Of a stretch of 34,319 nucleotides of DNA, positions 7,045 through 16,072 are shown one piece after another; position 1 is the first letter of the stretch, and each line of letters begins with the position of its first letter. Origin of the DNA: an uncultured Eubacteriales bacterium. Lineage in GTDB: Bacteria; Bacillota; Clostridia; UBA1381; UBA9506. The notes beneath the pieces are model-generated. The model saw only the letters and a list, made by a program, of their open reading frames with translations, made no database searches and had not been told where the DNA came from. The position numbers were made by a program, and so were the translations under genes. The DNA lies in contig CASGBM010000006.1 in NCBI GenBank assembly GCA_949299615.1, positions 1 through 34,319 on the forward strand. Direction: 5' to 3'.

Positions 7045-10000
7045 TTAGTTGTTTGCCATTCTCTTATAGTTTTCGTAACGTTCGAGCAGATCTTTCTCCG
7101 CTTTGTCAAACAGCTCTCCGGCAACTTCCGGGAATGCGCGCTGCAGGAGGAGATAACGGTTTTCGCCTTCCATAAAGTCGCGGATTTTGCCCGTCGGCTC
7201 TTTGGAATCCAGCGTAAACGGATTCTTGCCCTCGTCCTTGAGCTGCGGATTGTATCTCCACAGATGCCAGTAACCGGCTTCTACGGCTTTCTTCTCTTCG
7301 TTGATGGTGTTCGACATACCAACTTTAATACCATGGTTGATACACGGAGCGTAAGCGATCACCAAAGACGGACCCGGATAAGCTTCTGCTTCTTTGATTG
7401 CTTTAATCGCCTGAGCCATGTTTGCGCCCAGAGCAATCTGTGCGACATAAACATAACCATAGGTGGTAGCAATCATGCCCAGGTCTTTCTTCTTCGTTCT
7501 CTTACCGGAAGCAGCAAATTTTGCAACTGCTGCGGTCGGGGTAGCTTTTGAGGACTGTCCGCCGGTGTTGGAGTAAACCTCGGTATCCACAACAAAGATG
7601 TTAATATCTTCGCCGGAAGCGATTACATGATCCAAGCCGCCGTAACCAATATCGTATGCCCAGCCGTCACCGCCGAATGCCCACTGAGAACGTTTGATCA
7701 AGAAGTCTTGACGGTCGTTGATTTCTTTCATTGCAGGGCTTGACAGGTCAGCATCTTTCAAAAGTGCGCTGATTTCTGCAGCTGCTTTCTTCGAAGCTTC
7801 TGCATCGTCCATACCGGCAATCCAAGCCTTAAACGCGTCTGCCAGTTTTGCATCCACGCCAGCTTCCATTGCTTCTTCCATACGTGCTTTTAAAGTCTTT
7901 CTCACTTTCTTAACAGCCAAAACCATACCAAGACCGTATTCTGCGTTATCTTCAAAGAGGGAGTTTGCCCAAGCCGGACCTTTGCCTTCCTTGTTCTTGC
8001 AGTATGGCATGCTCGGTGCGCTGCCGCCCCAGATAGAAGTACATCCGGTTGCGTTAGCGATCATCATTCTATCGCCGAACAGCTGTGTGATCAGTTTAAT
8101 ATACGGGGTTTCACCGCAGCCTGCACATGCGCCGGAGAACTCAAGCATCGGCTGTGCAAACTGAGAACCTTTTACGTTTCCTTTATCCATCAGGTTGTCG
8201 CGGATATCAAGCTCAGAAGCGTAATCCCAGTTAGCAGATTCTTTTTCAACCATTTCATCAACCGGTTTCATAACCAGAGCTTTTTCTTTTGCCGGGCAGG
8301 TCTGTACACAAACGCCGCAGCCTGCGCAGTCGCGCGGGCTGACCTGGATGCGGAATTTAAGACCCTTGAGCTGCGGGCCGGTAGCGTCTTTGACCACAAA
8401 ACCTTCCGGAGCATTCGCAGCTTCTTCTTCCGTCAAAAGGAACGGACGGATCGTCGCGTGCGGACAGACCAGCGAGCACTGGTTACACTGGATACAATTT
8501 TCCGGGATCCACTGCGGTACATTGATCGCGATCGTACGTTTTTCATAGCGTGCGGTGCCCTGTTCAAACGTACCGTCCTCGATGCCGACAAACGTGCTGA
8601 CCGGCAGCTTGTTGCCCTGCTGCGCGTTCACCGGGTCCGCAATCTTCTTCACGAAGTCCGGACGGTCGCCCTGCGCTTCTTTTACATCGTCTTTTGCATC
8701 TTTCCAGCTGGCCGGAACATCAATTTTTACCAAGGCGTCGAGCGCTTTGTCCACAGCCTGGCAGTTCATGTCAACAATCTTCTGGCCTTTCTTGCCGTAG
8801 GTGCGGTTAATCGCTTCTTTCAGGAGCGGAACGGCTTCGTCAATCGGGATAACGTTCGCGAGCTTAAAGAACGCCGCCTGCGTTACCATGTTGATTCTGC
8901 CGCCCAGGCCGATGCTGGACGCGATGTCAACCGCATTGATGGTGTAGAAATGGATGTCGTTTTCCGCAATGTATTTTTTCATATGGCCCGGGAGCTTTTC
9001 TTCCAGCTCTTCCGGCGACCATACGCAGTTCAGCAGGAACGTGCCGCCCTTTCTCAGGCCTTCCAGCACGTCGTACTGATAAATGTATGCCGGTTTGTGG
9101 CAGGCGATGTAGTCTGCTTCGTCCAAAAGGTAAGTGGATTTGATCGGCTTTTTCCCAAAGCGCAGGTGAGACATGGTTACGCCGCCGGATTTTTTGGAGT
9201 CGTAATCAAAGTAAGCCTGTGCATAAAGGTCGGTGTTATCACCGATAATTTTGATCGCGTCTTTGTTTGCACCAACCGTACCGTCGGAACCGAAGCCCCA
9301 GAATTTGCAGCGGGTGGTTCCTTCCGGAGCGGCATTGATTTTTTCGCCCAGCGGCAGAGAAAGATTGGTAACATCATCAACAATACCGATGGTAAAGCCG
9401 TTTTTCGGAGTATCGGAAGCAAGATTTGTGTAAACAGCAGCGATCTGTGTCGGTGTAGTGTCTTTGGAACCCAGACCGAAACGTCCGCCCACGATAACCG
9501 GAGCATTCTCTTTGCCGTAGAATAGGTTGCATACGTCAAGATACAGCGGTTCGCCCAGAGAACCAGGTTCTTTTGTTCTGTCCAAAACAGCAATTTTCTT
9601 TACGGTTTTCGGCAGAACGTCGAAGAAGTATTTTGCAGAGAACGGACGGTACAGGTGAACTTTTACGACACCGACTTTTTCGCCTCTTGCATTTAAGTAA
9701 TCCACAGTTTCTTCAATTGCTTCGCAAACAGAACCAATTGCAATAATCACGCGTTCTGCGTCCGGTGCACCGTAGTAATTAAACGGCTTGTATTCGCGGC
9801 CGGTGATCTTGCTGATTTCCTTCATGTAGTCAGCAACAATGTCCGGGATCGCTTCGTAATATTTGTTCGCAGCTTCTCTGCCCTGGAAGTAAATGTCCGG
9901 GTTCTGAGCTGTTCCGCGCAGTACCGGATGTTCCGGGTTCAGCGCCCTGTCTTTGAATTCTTTGATTGCATCGTAGTCAACCAATTTCGCCAGGTCTGCA

Positions 10001-10563
10001 TAGTCCATGACTTCAACTTTCTGAACTTCGTGAGAGGTACGGAACCCGTCAAAGAAGTGCAAAAATGGTACGCGGCCTTTGATAGCAGCCAGGTGAGCGA
10101 TTCCGCCCAGATCCATGGTTTCCTGTACACTGCCGGAAGCAAGCATAGCAAAACCAGTCTGGCGGCAAGCCATAACGTCCTGATGGTCGCCGAAGATGGA
10201 AAGAGCGTGTGCTGCAATAGCACGAGCGCTGACGTGGAATACTGCCGGAAGCAGTTCGCCGGCCATTTTGTACATATTCGGGATCATCAGAAGAAGTCCC
10301 TGAGAAGCCGTAAAGGTAGTCGTCAGCGCGCCGGCCTGCAGAGAGCCGTGAACCGCACCGGCAGCACCTGCTTCAGACTGCATTTCGCAGACGTCGACTG
10401 TTTGGCCGAAAATGTTTTTCTGACCCTTTGCGCTCCATTCGTCCACATATTCCGCCATGGTAGACGAAGGCGTAATCGGATAGATGGATGCCACTTCTGT
10501 AAACGCATAGGCGTTATGGGCAGCGGCAAAGTTACCATCCATGGTTTTCATTTTTTTTGCCAT
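7045..10563 (-). CDS. nifJ: Pyruvate:ferredoxin (flavodoxin) oxidoreductase
   Basis: Oxidatively decarboxylates pyruvate with CoA to acetyl-CoA and CO2, reducing ferredoxin; the central fermentation enzyme of strict anaerobes. The single-chain 1172-residue form matches homodimeric clostridial PFOR. Domains in order: N-terminal pyrimidine-binding domain with YPITPSSTMAE near residue 30, then the transketolase C-terminal-like domain. A ferredoxin domain follows with CIQCNQCSLVCPHA near 692 and CAGCGVCVQTCP near 747. The TPP domain starts at FSGACAGCGETPY near 815 and carries GDGWAYDIGYGGLDH near 967 with VDTEVYSNTGGQ. The start has AGGAGG about 9 nt upstream. It has its own consensus promoter and a strong terminator, so it is monocistronic. 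The reduced ferredoxin would feed the hydrogenase whose maturases lie at 28.5-32.5 kb. Confidence 0.98.
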   Translation of the reverse strand: MAKKMKTMDGNFAAAHNAYAFTEVASIYPITPSSTMAEYVDEWSAKGQKNIFGQTVDVCEMQSEAGAAGAVHGSLQAGALTTTFTASQGLLLMIPNMYKMAGELLPAVFHVSARAIAAHALSIFGDHQDVMACRQTGFAMLASGSVQETMDLGGIAHLAAIKGRVPFLHFFDGFRTSHEVQKVEVMDYADLAKLVDYDAIKEFKDRALNPEHPVLRGTAQNPDIYFQGREAANKYYEAIPDIVADYMKEISKITGREYKPFNYYGAPDAERVIIAIGSVCEAIEETVDYLNARGEKVGVVKVHLYRPFSAKYFFDVLPKTVKKIAVLDRTKEPGSLGEPLYLDVCNLFYGKENAPVIVGGRFGLGSKDTTPTQIAAVYTNLASDTPKNGFTIGIVDDVTNLSLPLGEKINAAPEGTTRCKFWGFGSDGTVGANKDAIKIIGDNTDLYAQAYFDYDSKKSGGVTMSHLRFGKKPIKSTYLLDEADYIACHKPAYIYQYDVLEGLRKGGTFLLNCVWSPEELEEKLPGHMKKYIAENDIHFYTINAVDIASSIGLGGRINMVTQAAFFKLANVIPIDEAVPLLKEAINRTYGKKGQKIVDMNCQAVDKALDALVKIDVPASWKDAKDDVKEAQGDRPDFVKKIADPVNAQQGNKLPVSTFVGIEDGTFEQGTARYEKRTIAINVPQWIPENCIQCNQCSLVCPHATIRPFLLTEEEAANAPEGFVVKDATGPQLKGLKFRIQVSPRDCAGCGVCVQTCPAKEKALVMKPVDEMVEKESANWDYASELDIRDNLMDKGNVKGSQFAQPMLEFSGACAGCGETPYIKLITQLFGDRMMIANATGCTSIWGGSAPSMPYCKNKEGKGPAWANSLFEDNAEYGLGMVLAVKKVRKTLKARMEEAMEAGVDAKLADAFKAWIAGMDDAEASKKAAAEISALLKDADLSSPAMKEINDRQDFLIKRSQWAFGGDGWAYDIGYGGLDHVIASGEDINIFVVDTEVYSNTGGQSSKATPTAAVAKFAASGKRTKKKDLGMIATTYGYVYVAQIALGANMAQAIKAIKEAEAYPGPSLVIAYAPCINHGIKVGMSNTINEEKKAVEAGYWHLWRYNPQLKDEGKNPFTLDSKEPTGKIRDFMEGENRYLLLQRAFPEVAGELFDKAEKDLLERYENYKRMANN

Positions 10564-10645
10564 TTTATGATCCTCCTCATTTCAATTGCGTAATTATTTA
10601 GGATATTATAAACCTGTAAAATTATCCATGAACACAACAAATTTT

Positions 10646-10674
10646 ATTATACCATATTTTACTGAAAATTTCAA
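10646..10674 (-). promoter_or_regulatory. Predicted PFOR promoter
   Basis: Minus-strand TTGAAA, 17-bp spacer, TATAAT, about 85 bp upstream of the PFOR start. Confidence 0.9.
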
Positions 10675-10776
10675 ATAATATTTAAAAAAAAGCAAATTCG
10701 GAAGATTGCTGAAAAGAAATGACTGTTTTCGTTCAAAACTTATGAAATACTGATAAGAAAAAATACAAATTAACAC

Positions 10777-10942
10777 AAAAAAACAGACTGTCCGGCAAAA
10801 AAATGCGGACAGTCTGAACGGCCGGTTATGATATTCAAAGGGCAGGGAAGATCCGGCTGCATCCTCCTGCTGATTAAGGGAGGTTGTCAAATAAAATGAT
10901 GTTACTAATTCCCCCTGAAAATACAAATCGCGCTATTTTCAC
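10777..10942 (-). ncRNA. Predicted structured small RNA upstream of PFOR
   Basis: A transcription unit without a credible gene: promoter P2 (10949-10977), about 166 nt of RNA, then a very strong terminator (CAGACTGTCCG at 10784-10794 with CGGACAGTCTG at 10806-10816, then T7). Visible hairpins from 5': TGAAAATA/TATTTTCA, then AGGGGG with CCTCCCT. A third hairpin, GCAGGAGGAT with ATCTTCCCTGC, has one bulge. CCTCC can pair either with GGGGG or with GGAGG, so two exclusive folds exist. It could be a free sRNA (a 6S-like RNA cannot be excluded) or an attenuated leader of PFOR, though PFOR has its own promoter beyond the terminator. No known Rfam class recognised. Confidence 0.55.
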
Positions 10943-10948
10943 ATTCTT

Positions 10949-11029
10949 ATTATACCAATTTTTAAAAAAGCCTTCAAGTAAATCGCAGAAATGATACAGA
11001 ATTGTAACCGGAGTGTAACATTACGTCAA
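10949..11029 (-). promoter_or_regulatory. Tandem promoters of the small RNA
   Basis: Two minus-strand promoters: upstream TTGACG-N17-TACAAT (11001-11029) and downstream TTGAAG-N17-TATAAT (10949-10977). Both have exact 17-bp spacers, and no coding gene starts before the terminator at 10784-10816. Confidence 0.75.
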
Positions 11030-11061
11030 AAGAGGAGAGGAGAATGAGAAAAAAATCCCGG

Positions 11062-11154
11062 GAAAAACAATACCGACATTGCAGTCGCAACGCCGGCACG
11101 GTTTATGGTACTATATGAAAGGGGGGGTAGGTAAACTTATAAGCATAATGCTCA
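11062..11154 (-). ncRNA. Predicted C-rich small RNA downstream of the mug-like gene
   Basis: Promoter TTTACA-N17-TACAAT at 11161-11189 is followed by about 93 nt ending in an 11-bp hairpin (11072-11082 with 11087-11097, loop GACT, G-U pairs included) and a U-rich tail (TATTGTTTTT). Between them is an unpaired CTACCCCCCC tract (11121-11130). C-rich loops in Firmicutes small RNAs such as RsaE pair with Shine-Dalgarno sequences; that role here is inference. A 24-codon plus-strand frame with a purine-rich RBS-like tract (11044-11118) overlaps it but is more simply the complement of the pyrimidine-rich tail. Confidence 0.55.
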
Positions 11155-11160
11155 GTATCT

Positions 11161-11189
11161 ATTGTACTATAAAAATACGAATTTGTAAA
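11161..11189 (-). promoter_or_regulatory. Promoter of the C-rich small RNA
   Basis: Minus-strand TTTACA, 17-bp spacer, TACAAT, starting about 50 bp past the stop of the mug-like gene. Confidence 0.75.
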
Positions 11190-11238
11190 TAGTTTATTCA
11201 AAAAAAATAAAAAAATACGGGAAATCTTTTTTTTATGC

Positions 11239-11733
11239 TCAAAACATTAAAATTGGCTGCAAAATAGCGGACCATTCCTCACACAATTGTTCTAAACGGT
11301 ACTGTGCATTTGCCGGACTGGTGGATGGGAGCGTATGGCGGGCAACAGAGTAGTGGTGTTTGCCGTATTTTCTGTAAATTTCTTCCGATTTTTTCCCATT
11401 AAAGCATAAAAGCTGAATATCTGCGGCTTGGAAAATGGGTGACAGGTCATTTGCAACCGGGTTTTTAATGGAAGCGTCAGAAGAACCGGTAATGTCACAG
11501 CTGGCGAGAGAATCCCAAAGAGCGATGTGGTGAGCAAGAAGCATCGTCCGCTTTTCTTCAATTGTCACGGGCACGGGGCAGGACAGCACATAGGCCATCA
11601 CTTTCCAAAACCGGTTTTGCGGATGCCCGTAAAAAAAATTTGCTTCGCGCGATTTTACAGAGGGAAAAGAACCTAAAATAAGAACCCAGCTATGCGCGTC
11701 GTAGAGCGGACCAAACGGATGGGCAAGCGGCAT
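11239..11733 (-). CDS. DNA glycosylase, hypoxanthine/uracil type (Mug/UDG superfamily)
   Basis: A 164-residue uracil-DNA glycosylase-superfamily protein, of the kind annotated as DNA-deoxyinosine glycosylase. It would excise deaminated bases to start base-excision repair. Motif I is VLILGSFPSVKSREANFFYG near residues 15-34, followed by HPQNRFWKVM. The segment IALWDSLASCDITGSSDASI near 75-95 matches the middle motif, and the C-terminal motif is LPSTSPANAQ near 140. I chose ATG 11733 (AGGAAG 8 nt upstream) because the longer frame adds 34 residues encoded by repeat and intergenic DNA. It lies 278 bp downstream of leuS on the same strand, separated by a repeat composite. Confidence 0.85.
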   Translation of the reverse strand: MPLAHPFGPLYDAHSWVLILGSFPSVKSREANFFYGHPQNRFWKVMAYVLSCPVPVTIEEKRTMLLAHHIALWDSLASCDITGSSDASIKNPVANDLSPIFQAADIQLLCFNGKKSEEIYRKYGKHHYSVARHTLPSTSPANAQYRLEQLCEEWSAILQPILMF

Positions 11734-11795
11734 GGTATCACTTCCTGCAAGAAATCTATTTTTAAATGCAATTCCACAAGCAAAGGATTTTGCTT

Positions 11796-11941
11796 GTAGG
11801 GAACGGCGCCACGACGTCCCGAAACGAAGTGCCACGGCGTCCTAAAATCAAGTACCGCAAGGGGCCTTCTGCCCCCATGGGGGCGTCCCGCTCCCATGGA
11901 AAAACTCAAGCCTTGCGGTGCGTCGCCTCGCCGCACCCTAC
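11796..11941. repeat. REP/BIME-like locus II with a central palindromic module
   Basis: B-type unit 11796-11821 (+) and A-type unit 11916-11941 (-) enclose 94 bp. The centre holds a perfect palindrome GCCCCCATGGGGGC (11871-11884) followed by GTCCCGCT, and CCGCAAGG/CCTTGCGG arms (11855-11862, 11911-11918). A related centre recurs in locus IV (28381-28404). It occupies the leuS to mug-like gap. Confidence 0.85.
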
Positions 11942-12011
11942 GAAGGAATTGCAAAAAAGAGAAGGGATCTGCAAAGCTGTATTTATGGAAAAAATACAGA
12001 TATAAGCAGAT

Positions 12012-14423
12012 TTATTTTACTACAATGTTAACCAATTTGCCAGGAACGCAAATCACTTTCACAATAGTTTTTCCTTCTGTTAATTCCTTAATTCGATCAT
12101 TTTCCAGCGCTGCTTTTTCCATTTCTTCTTTGGACAGGTCAGCGGAAATCATGATACGGTCTTTGACTTTGCCGTTGATCTGCGCAACAATTTCAATCGT
12201 GTCATCCACCGTTTTTGCTTCATCATACTGCGGCCAGCTGGCTTCGTGCAAAAAGCCGTCAAAGCCAGCAATCTGCCACATTTCTTCTGTCATATGCGGC
12301 GCGGTCGGATTTAAAAGCAGCAAAAACGTACGCAGTTCGCCGCGGGTAATTGCGCCTTTTTTATAAAATTCGTTTGTCAAAGACATTAAAGCCGCAATTG
12401 CGGTATTAAACTTCATGCGTTCTGTATCTTCCGACACTTTTTTTATGGTTTTGTGCATTAGGCCTTCCAATTCGGCGCTGTATCCTTCTTCATCCGTCAA
12501 AAAGTCCTGCATGTTCCAAACGCGTTCAATAAACCGGTAGCAGCCGCGCACGCCGTTAATGGACCACGGGGTGGACTGGTCAAACGCGCCGATGAACATC
12601 TCGTAGGTACGGAAGGTATCCGCGCCGAAGGTTTCTACCATGTCGTCCGGATTCACCACATTGCCGCGGGATTTGGACATTTTTTCGTTGTTTTCGCCGA
12701 GGATCATCCCATGCGAGGTGCGCTTTTGGTACGGCTCGGGCGTGTTTACGACGCCAAGGTCAAAGAGCACCTTGTGCCAGAACCGGGAGTAGAGCAAATG
12801 CAGCGTGGTGTGCTCCATACCTCCGTTATACCAATCCACGGGCATCCAGTAATCAATGTTTTCCTTCGATGCCAAAGCTTCGCTGTTATGCGGGTCAATA
12901 TAGCGCAAATAATACCACGAAGAGCCCGCCCATTGCGGCATGGTATCGGTTTCACGCTTTGCCGGCGCGCCGCATTTCGGACAGGTGGTATTGACCCAGT
13001 CGGTCATTTTAGCAAGCGGGGATTCGCCGTTATCCGTCGGCTCGTAGTTATCCGTTTCCGGCAAAGTCAGCGGGAGCTCGCTTTCATCGAGCGGCACCCA
13101 ACCGCAGTGTTCGCACCATACCAGCGGAATCGGTTCGCCCCAGTAGCGCTGGCGGGAGAAGACCCAGTCGCGCAGTTTGTAGTTTACTTTTTTCGTCCCA
13201 ATATGGTTTTTTTCTAAATAATCAATCATAGCGGGAATGGCGGCTTTTACTTCCATACCGTCTAAAAACCCGGAATTGATCATTTTGCCGCTGGCGGTAT
13301 CGGTATAGGCGGCTTCCTGCACATTTTCGCCGCCGGCAACTACCTCGATAATCGGCATGCCAAATTTTTTTGCAAATTCCCAGTCACGGTCATCATGCGC
13401 CGGAACAGCCATAATCGCGCCCGTTCCATAGCTCATTAAAACATAGTCGGACAGCCAGATCGGAATCTCTTTGCCGTTCACCGGATTGACGGCGCTAAGG
13501 CCATCGAGCATGACGCCGGTTTTTTCTTTCGCCATTTCCGTGCGTTCAAACTCTGATTTTCGAGCGGCGGCGGCGCGGTATTGCATTGCCTCATCATAGT
13601 TTTTAATTTTATCTTTATACTTATCCACAAACGGATGCTCCGGGCTCAACACCATATATGTTGCGCCAAACAGCGTATCCGGGCGCGTGGTATATACGCG
13701 GATACAGTCGTCCGTTCCGGCAATTTTAAAGTCCACCTCAGCGCCTTCTGATCTGCCGATCCAGTTTTTCTGCTGGATTTTCACCTTTTCTATGTAGTCT
13801 AAGCCGTCCAAATCATCAATGAGCCGCTGGGCGTATTCTGTGATTTTCAGCATCCACTGGCTTTTGTTGCGCTGCACAACTTCGCTGCCGCAGCGTTCGC
13901 ACACACCGTTTACGACCTCTTCGTTCGCAAGGCCCACCTTGCAGGATGTACACCAGTTAATCGGCATTTCCTGTTTATATGCCAAGCCTTTTTTAAAGAG
14001 CTGGAGGAAAATCCACTGCGTCCATTTATAGTAATTTTCATCCGTGGTGTTGATTTCGCGCGACCAGTCAAAAGAAAAGCCGATGCTTTTCAGCTGGCGC
14101 TTAAAATTGGCGATATTGTCCGCGGTCACTTTTTTCGGATGAATTTTGTTTTTGATTGCAAAATTTTCTGTCGGCAGACCGAATGCGTCCCAGCCGATGG
14201 GGTAAAGGACGTTATAGCCCTCCAGGCGCCGTTTGCGCGCAATAATATCCAGCGCGGTATAGCTTCGCGGATGGCCGACATGCAGCCCGTGCCCCGATGG
14301 GTAAGGAAACTCGACCAGAGCATAATATTTCGGCAGAGTTTTGTCCTCTTTTGCCCGAAAGGTTTCTTCCGAATACCATTTGTCCTGCCATTTTTTTTCT
14401 ATCTTGTGAAAATCATAATCCAT
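12012..14423 (-). CDS. leuS: Leucyl-tRNA synthetase
   Basis: Class I synthetase that charges tRNA-Leu. 803 residues, typical for the bacterial form. The HIGH-type motif [20 protein letters not shown] is near residues 40-59. A zinc-binding Cys insert ([21 protein letters not shown]) is near 160-180, and the CP1 editing domain holds the threonine-rich [19 protein letters not shown] near 245. The KMSKS motif [14 protein letters not shown] is near 583, followed by the anticodon-binding domain. AAAGGAG lies 11-17 nt before ATG 14423. It follows rsfS by about 40 nt in the same direction, the last housekeeping gene of the trxA-to-leuS run. Confidence 0.98.
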   Translation of the reverse strand: MDYDFHKIEKKWQDKWYSEETFRAKEDKTLPKYYALVEFPYPSGHGLHVGHPRSYTALDIIARKRRLEGYNVLYPIGWDAFGLPTENFAIKNKIHPKKVTADNIANFKRQLKSIGFSFDWSREINTTDENYYKWTQWIFLQLFKKGLAYKQEMPINWCTSCKVGLANEEVVNGVCERCGSEVVQRNKSQWMLKITEYAQRLIDDLDGLDYIEKVKIQQKNWIGRSEGAEVDFKIAGTDDCIRVYTTRPDTLFGATYMVLSPEHPFVDKYKDKIKNYDEAMQYRAAAARKSEFERTEMAKEKTGVMLDGLSAVNPVNGKEIPIWLSDYVLMSYGTGAIMAVPAHDDRDWEFAKKFGMPIIEVVAGGENVQEAAYTDTASGKMINSGFLDGMEVKAAIPAMIDYLEKNHIGTKKVNYKLRDWVFSRQRYWGEPIPLVWCEHCGWVPLDESELPLTLPETDNYEPTDNGESPLAKMTDWVNTTCPKCGAPAKRETDTMPQWAGSSWYYLRYIDPHNSEALASKENIDYWMPVDWYNGGMEHTTLHLLYSRFWHKVLFDLGVVNTPEPYQKRTSHGMILGENNEKMSKSRGNVVNPDDMVETFGADTFRTYEMFIGAFDQSTPWSINGVRGCYRFIERVWNMQDFLTDEEGYSAELEGLMHKTIKKVSEDTERMKFNTAIAALMSLTNEFYKKGAITRGELRTFLLLLNPTAPHMTEEMWQIAGFDGFLHEASWPQYDEAKTVDDTIEIVAQINGKVKDRIMISADLSKEEMEKAALENDRIKELTEGKTIVKVICVPGKLVNIVVK

Positions 14424-14464
14424 TCCTGTGTAACTCCTTTATATCAAATAATTCATGATTTATT

Positions 14465-14839
14465 TTATTCTTCATCAGAAACAGCAGACCCCAGTATTTC
14501 AGACAGCTCTATTTCCTGTGCGTCGGACCAAAGTTTCTCCAGAGCATAAAAATCGCGGGTCTCCTGATAAAAGATGTGGCAAATAACATCGCCGTAGTCC
14601 ATTAAAATCCAGTTCAGCCCCTGTTTTCCTTCTTTTTTCAGCAAAGGTTCTTTTGCAAGGTCCATCTCTTCTTCCACCGAATCTGCAAGGGCTTTTACCT
14701 GCGTGGTAGAGGGAGCAGAACAAATAATAAAGTAATCCGCCAAAATTGTGAGGTCAGAAACCTTGAGCACCTGAATGTTGCTTGCTTTTTTTCGGTCTAA
14801 GAGTTTTACAATCCGTTCCATTTTTTCTTTTGCTGTCAT
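14465..14839 (-). CDS. rsfS: Ribosomal silencing factor RsfS
   Basis: Binds uL14 on the 50S subunit and blocks 30S joining under nutrient stress. 124 residues of the Iojap/RsfS family. Diagnostic stretch ADYFIICSAPSTTQVKALAD near residues 34-53, and WILMDYGDVICHIFYQETRDFYALEKLW near 75-104. Its ATG overlaps the yqeK stop (ATGA, 14836-14839), so the two are translationally coupled. The nadD-yqeK-rsfS-leuS order is widely conserved in Bacillota. Confidence 0.97.
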   Translation of the reverse strand: MTAKEKMERIVKLLDRKKASNIQVLKVSDLTILADYFIICSAPSTTQVKALADSVEEEMDLAKEPLLKKEGKQGLNWILMDYGDVICHIFYQETRDFYALEKLWSDAQEIELSEILGSAVSDEE

Positions 14840-15432
14840 GCCATCACCTTTTCTTTCTTTTTTGCTGCTGCAATTTTACTGTAATAAGCCTGCGTGAGCA
14901 AGGATTGCTCATGCAGAACCTTCCCTTGGCTTCTGACGTAGGAGATGGAGGAATCCAGCGCCTTTAGCATGGCAAAATCCAAATCCAGCTCGGATAGTTC
15001 CCGAAGCTCGTCAAGCCCGATAAAGCTTTTCCGGTTAGGCTCGATAAAATCCGCTATGTACAGAATTTTTTCCAGAGTGGTCATCTCCGGTCTGCCCAAT
15101 GTGTGATACCGAATTGCGCTGATAATATCCGGATCCGTAACGCCGAATTCTGTCTGCGCCAGTTTTGCGCCGAGATCCGCATGGATTAAAGAGCGCTGTT
15201 CCCGCTTTACGGGGTCGAGCTCAACTCCCAGCCTATCACAGAGCGCAGGCATTTCACTTTTGTCCATGTCTTTTGCGCAATCATGTAAAAGACCGGCAAT
15301 CCGCGCCTTTTCTACCGGCGCGCCGTGAATTTCTGCAAGGTGGACCGCCGCCTCCATCACGCCCAGCGAGTGCCGAAAGCGGGACTCCGTCAGCATGGTT
15401 TTTAATTTTTCCTGCATGTGTGAGAGTTCCAT
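14836..15432 (-). CDS. yqeK: HD-domain Ap4A hydrolase YqeK
   Basis: Bis(5'-nucleosyl)-tetraphosphatase (symmetrical), which hydrolyses the alarmone Ap4A to ADP. 198 residues. The HD metal site is visible: RHSLGV near residue 20, LLHDCAKD near 48-55 (His50-Asp51), IHADLGAKLA near 82 and AIRYHTLG near 105. ATG 15432 is preceded by AAGGAGATAGACGG. It overlaps the nadD 3' end by 31 nt in another frame, an unusually long overlap. An internal ATG at 15417 is an alternative with a poorer RBS. Confidence 0.95.
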   Translation of the reverse strand: MELSHMQEKLKTMLTESRFRHSLGVMEAAVHLAEIHGAPVEKARIAGLLHDCAKDMDKSEMPALCDRLGVELDPVKREQRSLIHADLGAKLAQTEFGVTDPDIISAIRYHTLGRPEMTTLEKILYIADFIEPNRKSFIGLDELRELSELDLDFAMLKALDSSISYVRSQGKVLHEQSLLTQAYYSKIAAAKKKEKVMA

Positions 15433-16058
15433 CCGTCTATCTCCTTAGTAAAAGATTCTTGTTCTTTATACAGCCGATTTTCCTGAATATAGCGGCAAAC
15501 GGTTTCCGGTACGAAAGCGGTGACATCCTGCCCGTGATAAACCATAGCGCGGATTTGGGTGGAGGAGATGTCCATATGAAGGTTATCGAGAAAAAATACG
15601 CGCGGAGCCTCTTCATCGCCGGAAAAATCAGCAAGCAAATCCGATTTTTCTGTGTCGGGGCGGGAGACGACAATGATGCTGCAAAGAGAAAGCAGCTCCC
15701 GGTAATGCCACCAGGAAGGCAGATCGGCAAACGAATCTGCACCAATGATAAAAAACAGTTCGCTGCCGGCAAAGGTCTCGTGAAAATGCCGGATCATATC
15801 AACAGAATAACTCGGCGTATTTTTCCGGATTTCGTAATCGGAGATTTCATAGCCGTCAAAGGGTTCAAAAGCAAGCTCAGTCATCCGCAGGCGGTGCTGC
15901 TTTTGTGTCACTTTTTTCTGCGTTTTATGCGGCGGGTCGCCCGCCGGGATTAGGATGATTTTATCCAGGCAGAGCCGTTTTTTTGCCTCCTGTGCCACGG
16001 CGATATGACCGTTATGCACCGGATCAAACGTACCGCCGAACAGCCCGATTTTCCCCAT
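15402..16058 (-). CDS. nadD: Nicotinate-nucleotide adenylyltransferase
   Basis: Transfers AMP from ATP to nicotinate mononucleotide, making deamido-NAD+. 218 residues. GGTFDPVHNGH near residues 8-18 gives the nucleotidyltransferase T/HxGH site. PAGDPPHK is near 38 and FIIGADSFADLPSWWHYREL near 103-122. ISSTQIR near 170 is the second nucleotide-binding motif. The start has AAGGAGCAGG upstream. The last ten codons overlap yqeK and are not conserved-looking. Confidence 0.96.
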   Translation of the reverse strand: MGKIGLFGGTFDPVHNGHIAVAQEAKKRLCLDKIILIPAGDPPHKTQKKVTQKQHRLRMTELAFEPFDGYEISDYEIRKNTPSYSVDMIRHFHETFAGSELFFIIGADSFADLPSWWHYRELLSLCSIIVVSRPDTEKSDLLADFSGDEEAPRVFFLDNLHMDISSTQIRAMVYHGQDVTAFVPETVCRYIQENRLYKEQESFTKEIDGWNSHTCRKN

Positions 16059-16072
16059 AAAGCACCTGCTCC

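Noticed and set aside
8458-9525. 355-codon plus-strand frame opposite PFOR, and similar long antisense frames
   Set aside because: Shadow of the PFOR coding sequence; no SD, no recognisable domain, Cys/Arg/Phe-rich composition typical of antisense frames.
10606-10926. 106-codon minus-strand frame with a TTG start upstream of PFOR
   Set aside because: It reads straight through the strong terminator at 10784-10816, has no proper SD and a composition unlike a protein; the region is better explained as an RNA gene plus the PFOR promoter.
11044-11118. 24-codon plus-strand frame with a purine-rich SD-like tract, possible type I toxin opposite the C-rich sRNA
   Set aside because: The SD-like tract is simply the complement of a pyrimidine run, no plus-strand promoter of quality was found, and the peptide is basic without a hydrophobic toxin-like helix.
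11734-11835. N-terminal extension of the glycosylase into REP-like locus II
   Set aside because: The extra 34 codons are repeat/intergenic DNA; the internal ATG at 11733 has an SD and begins just before motif I.
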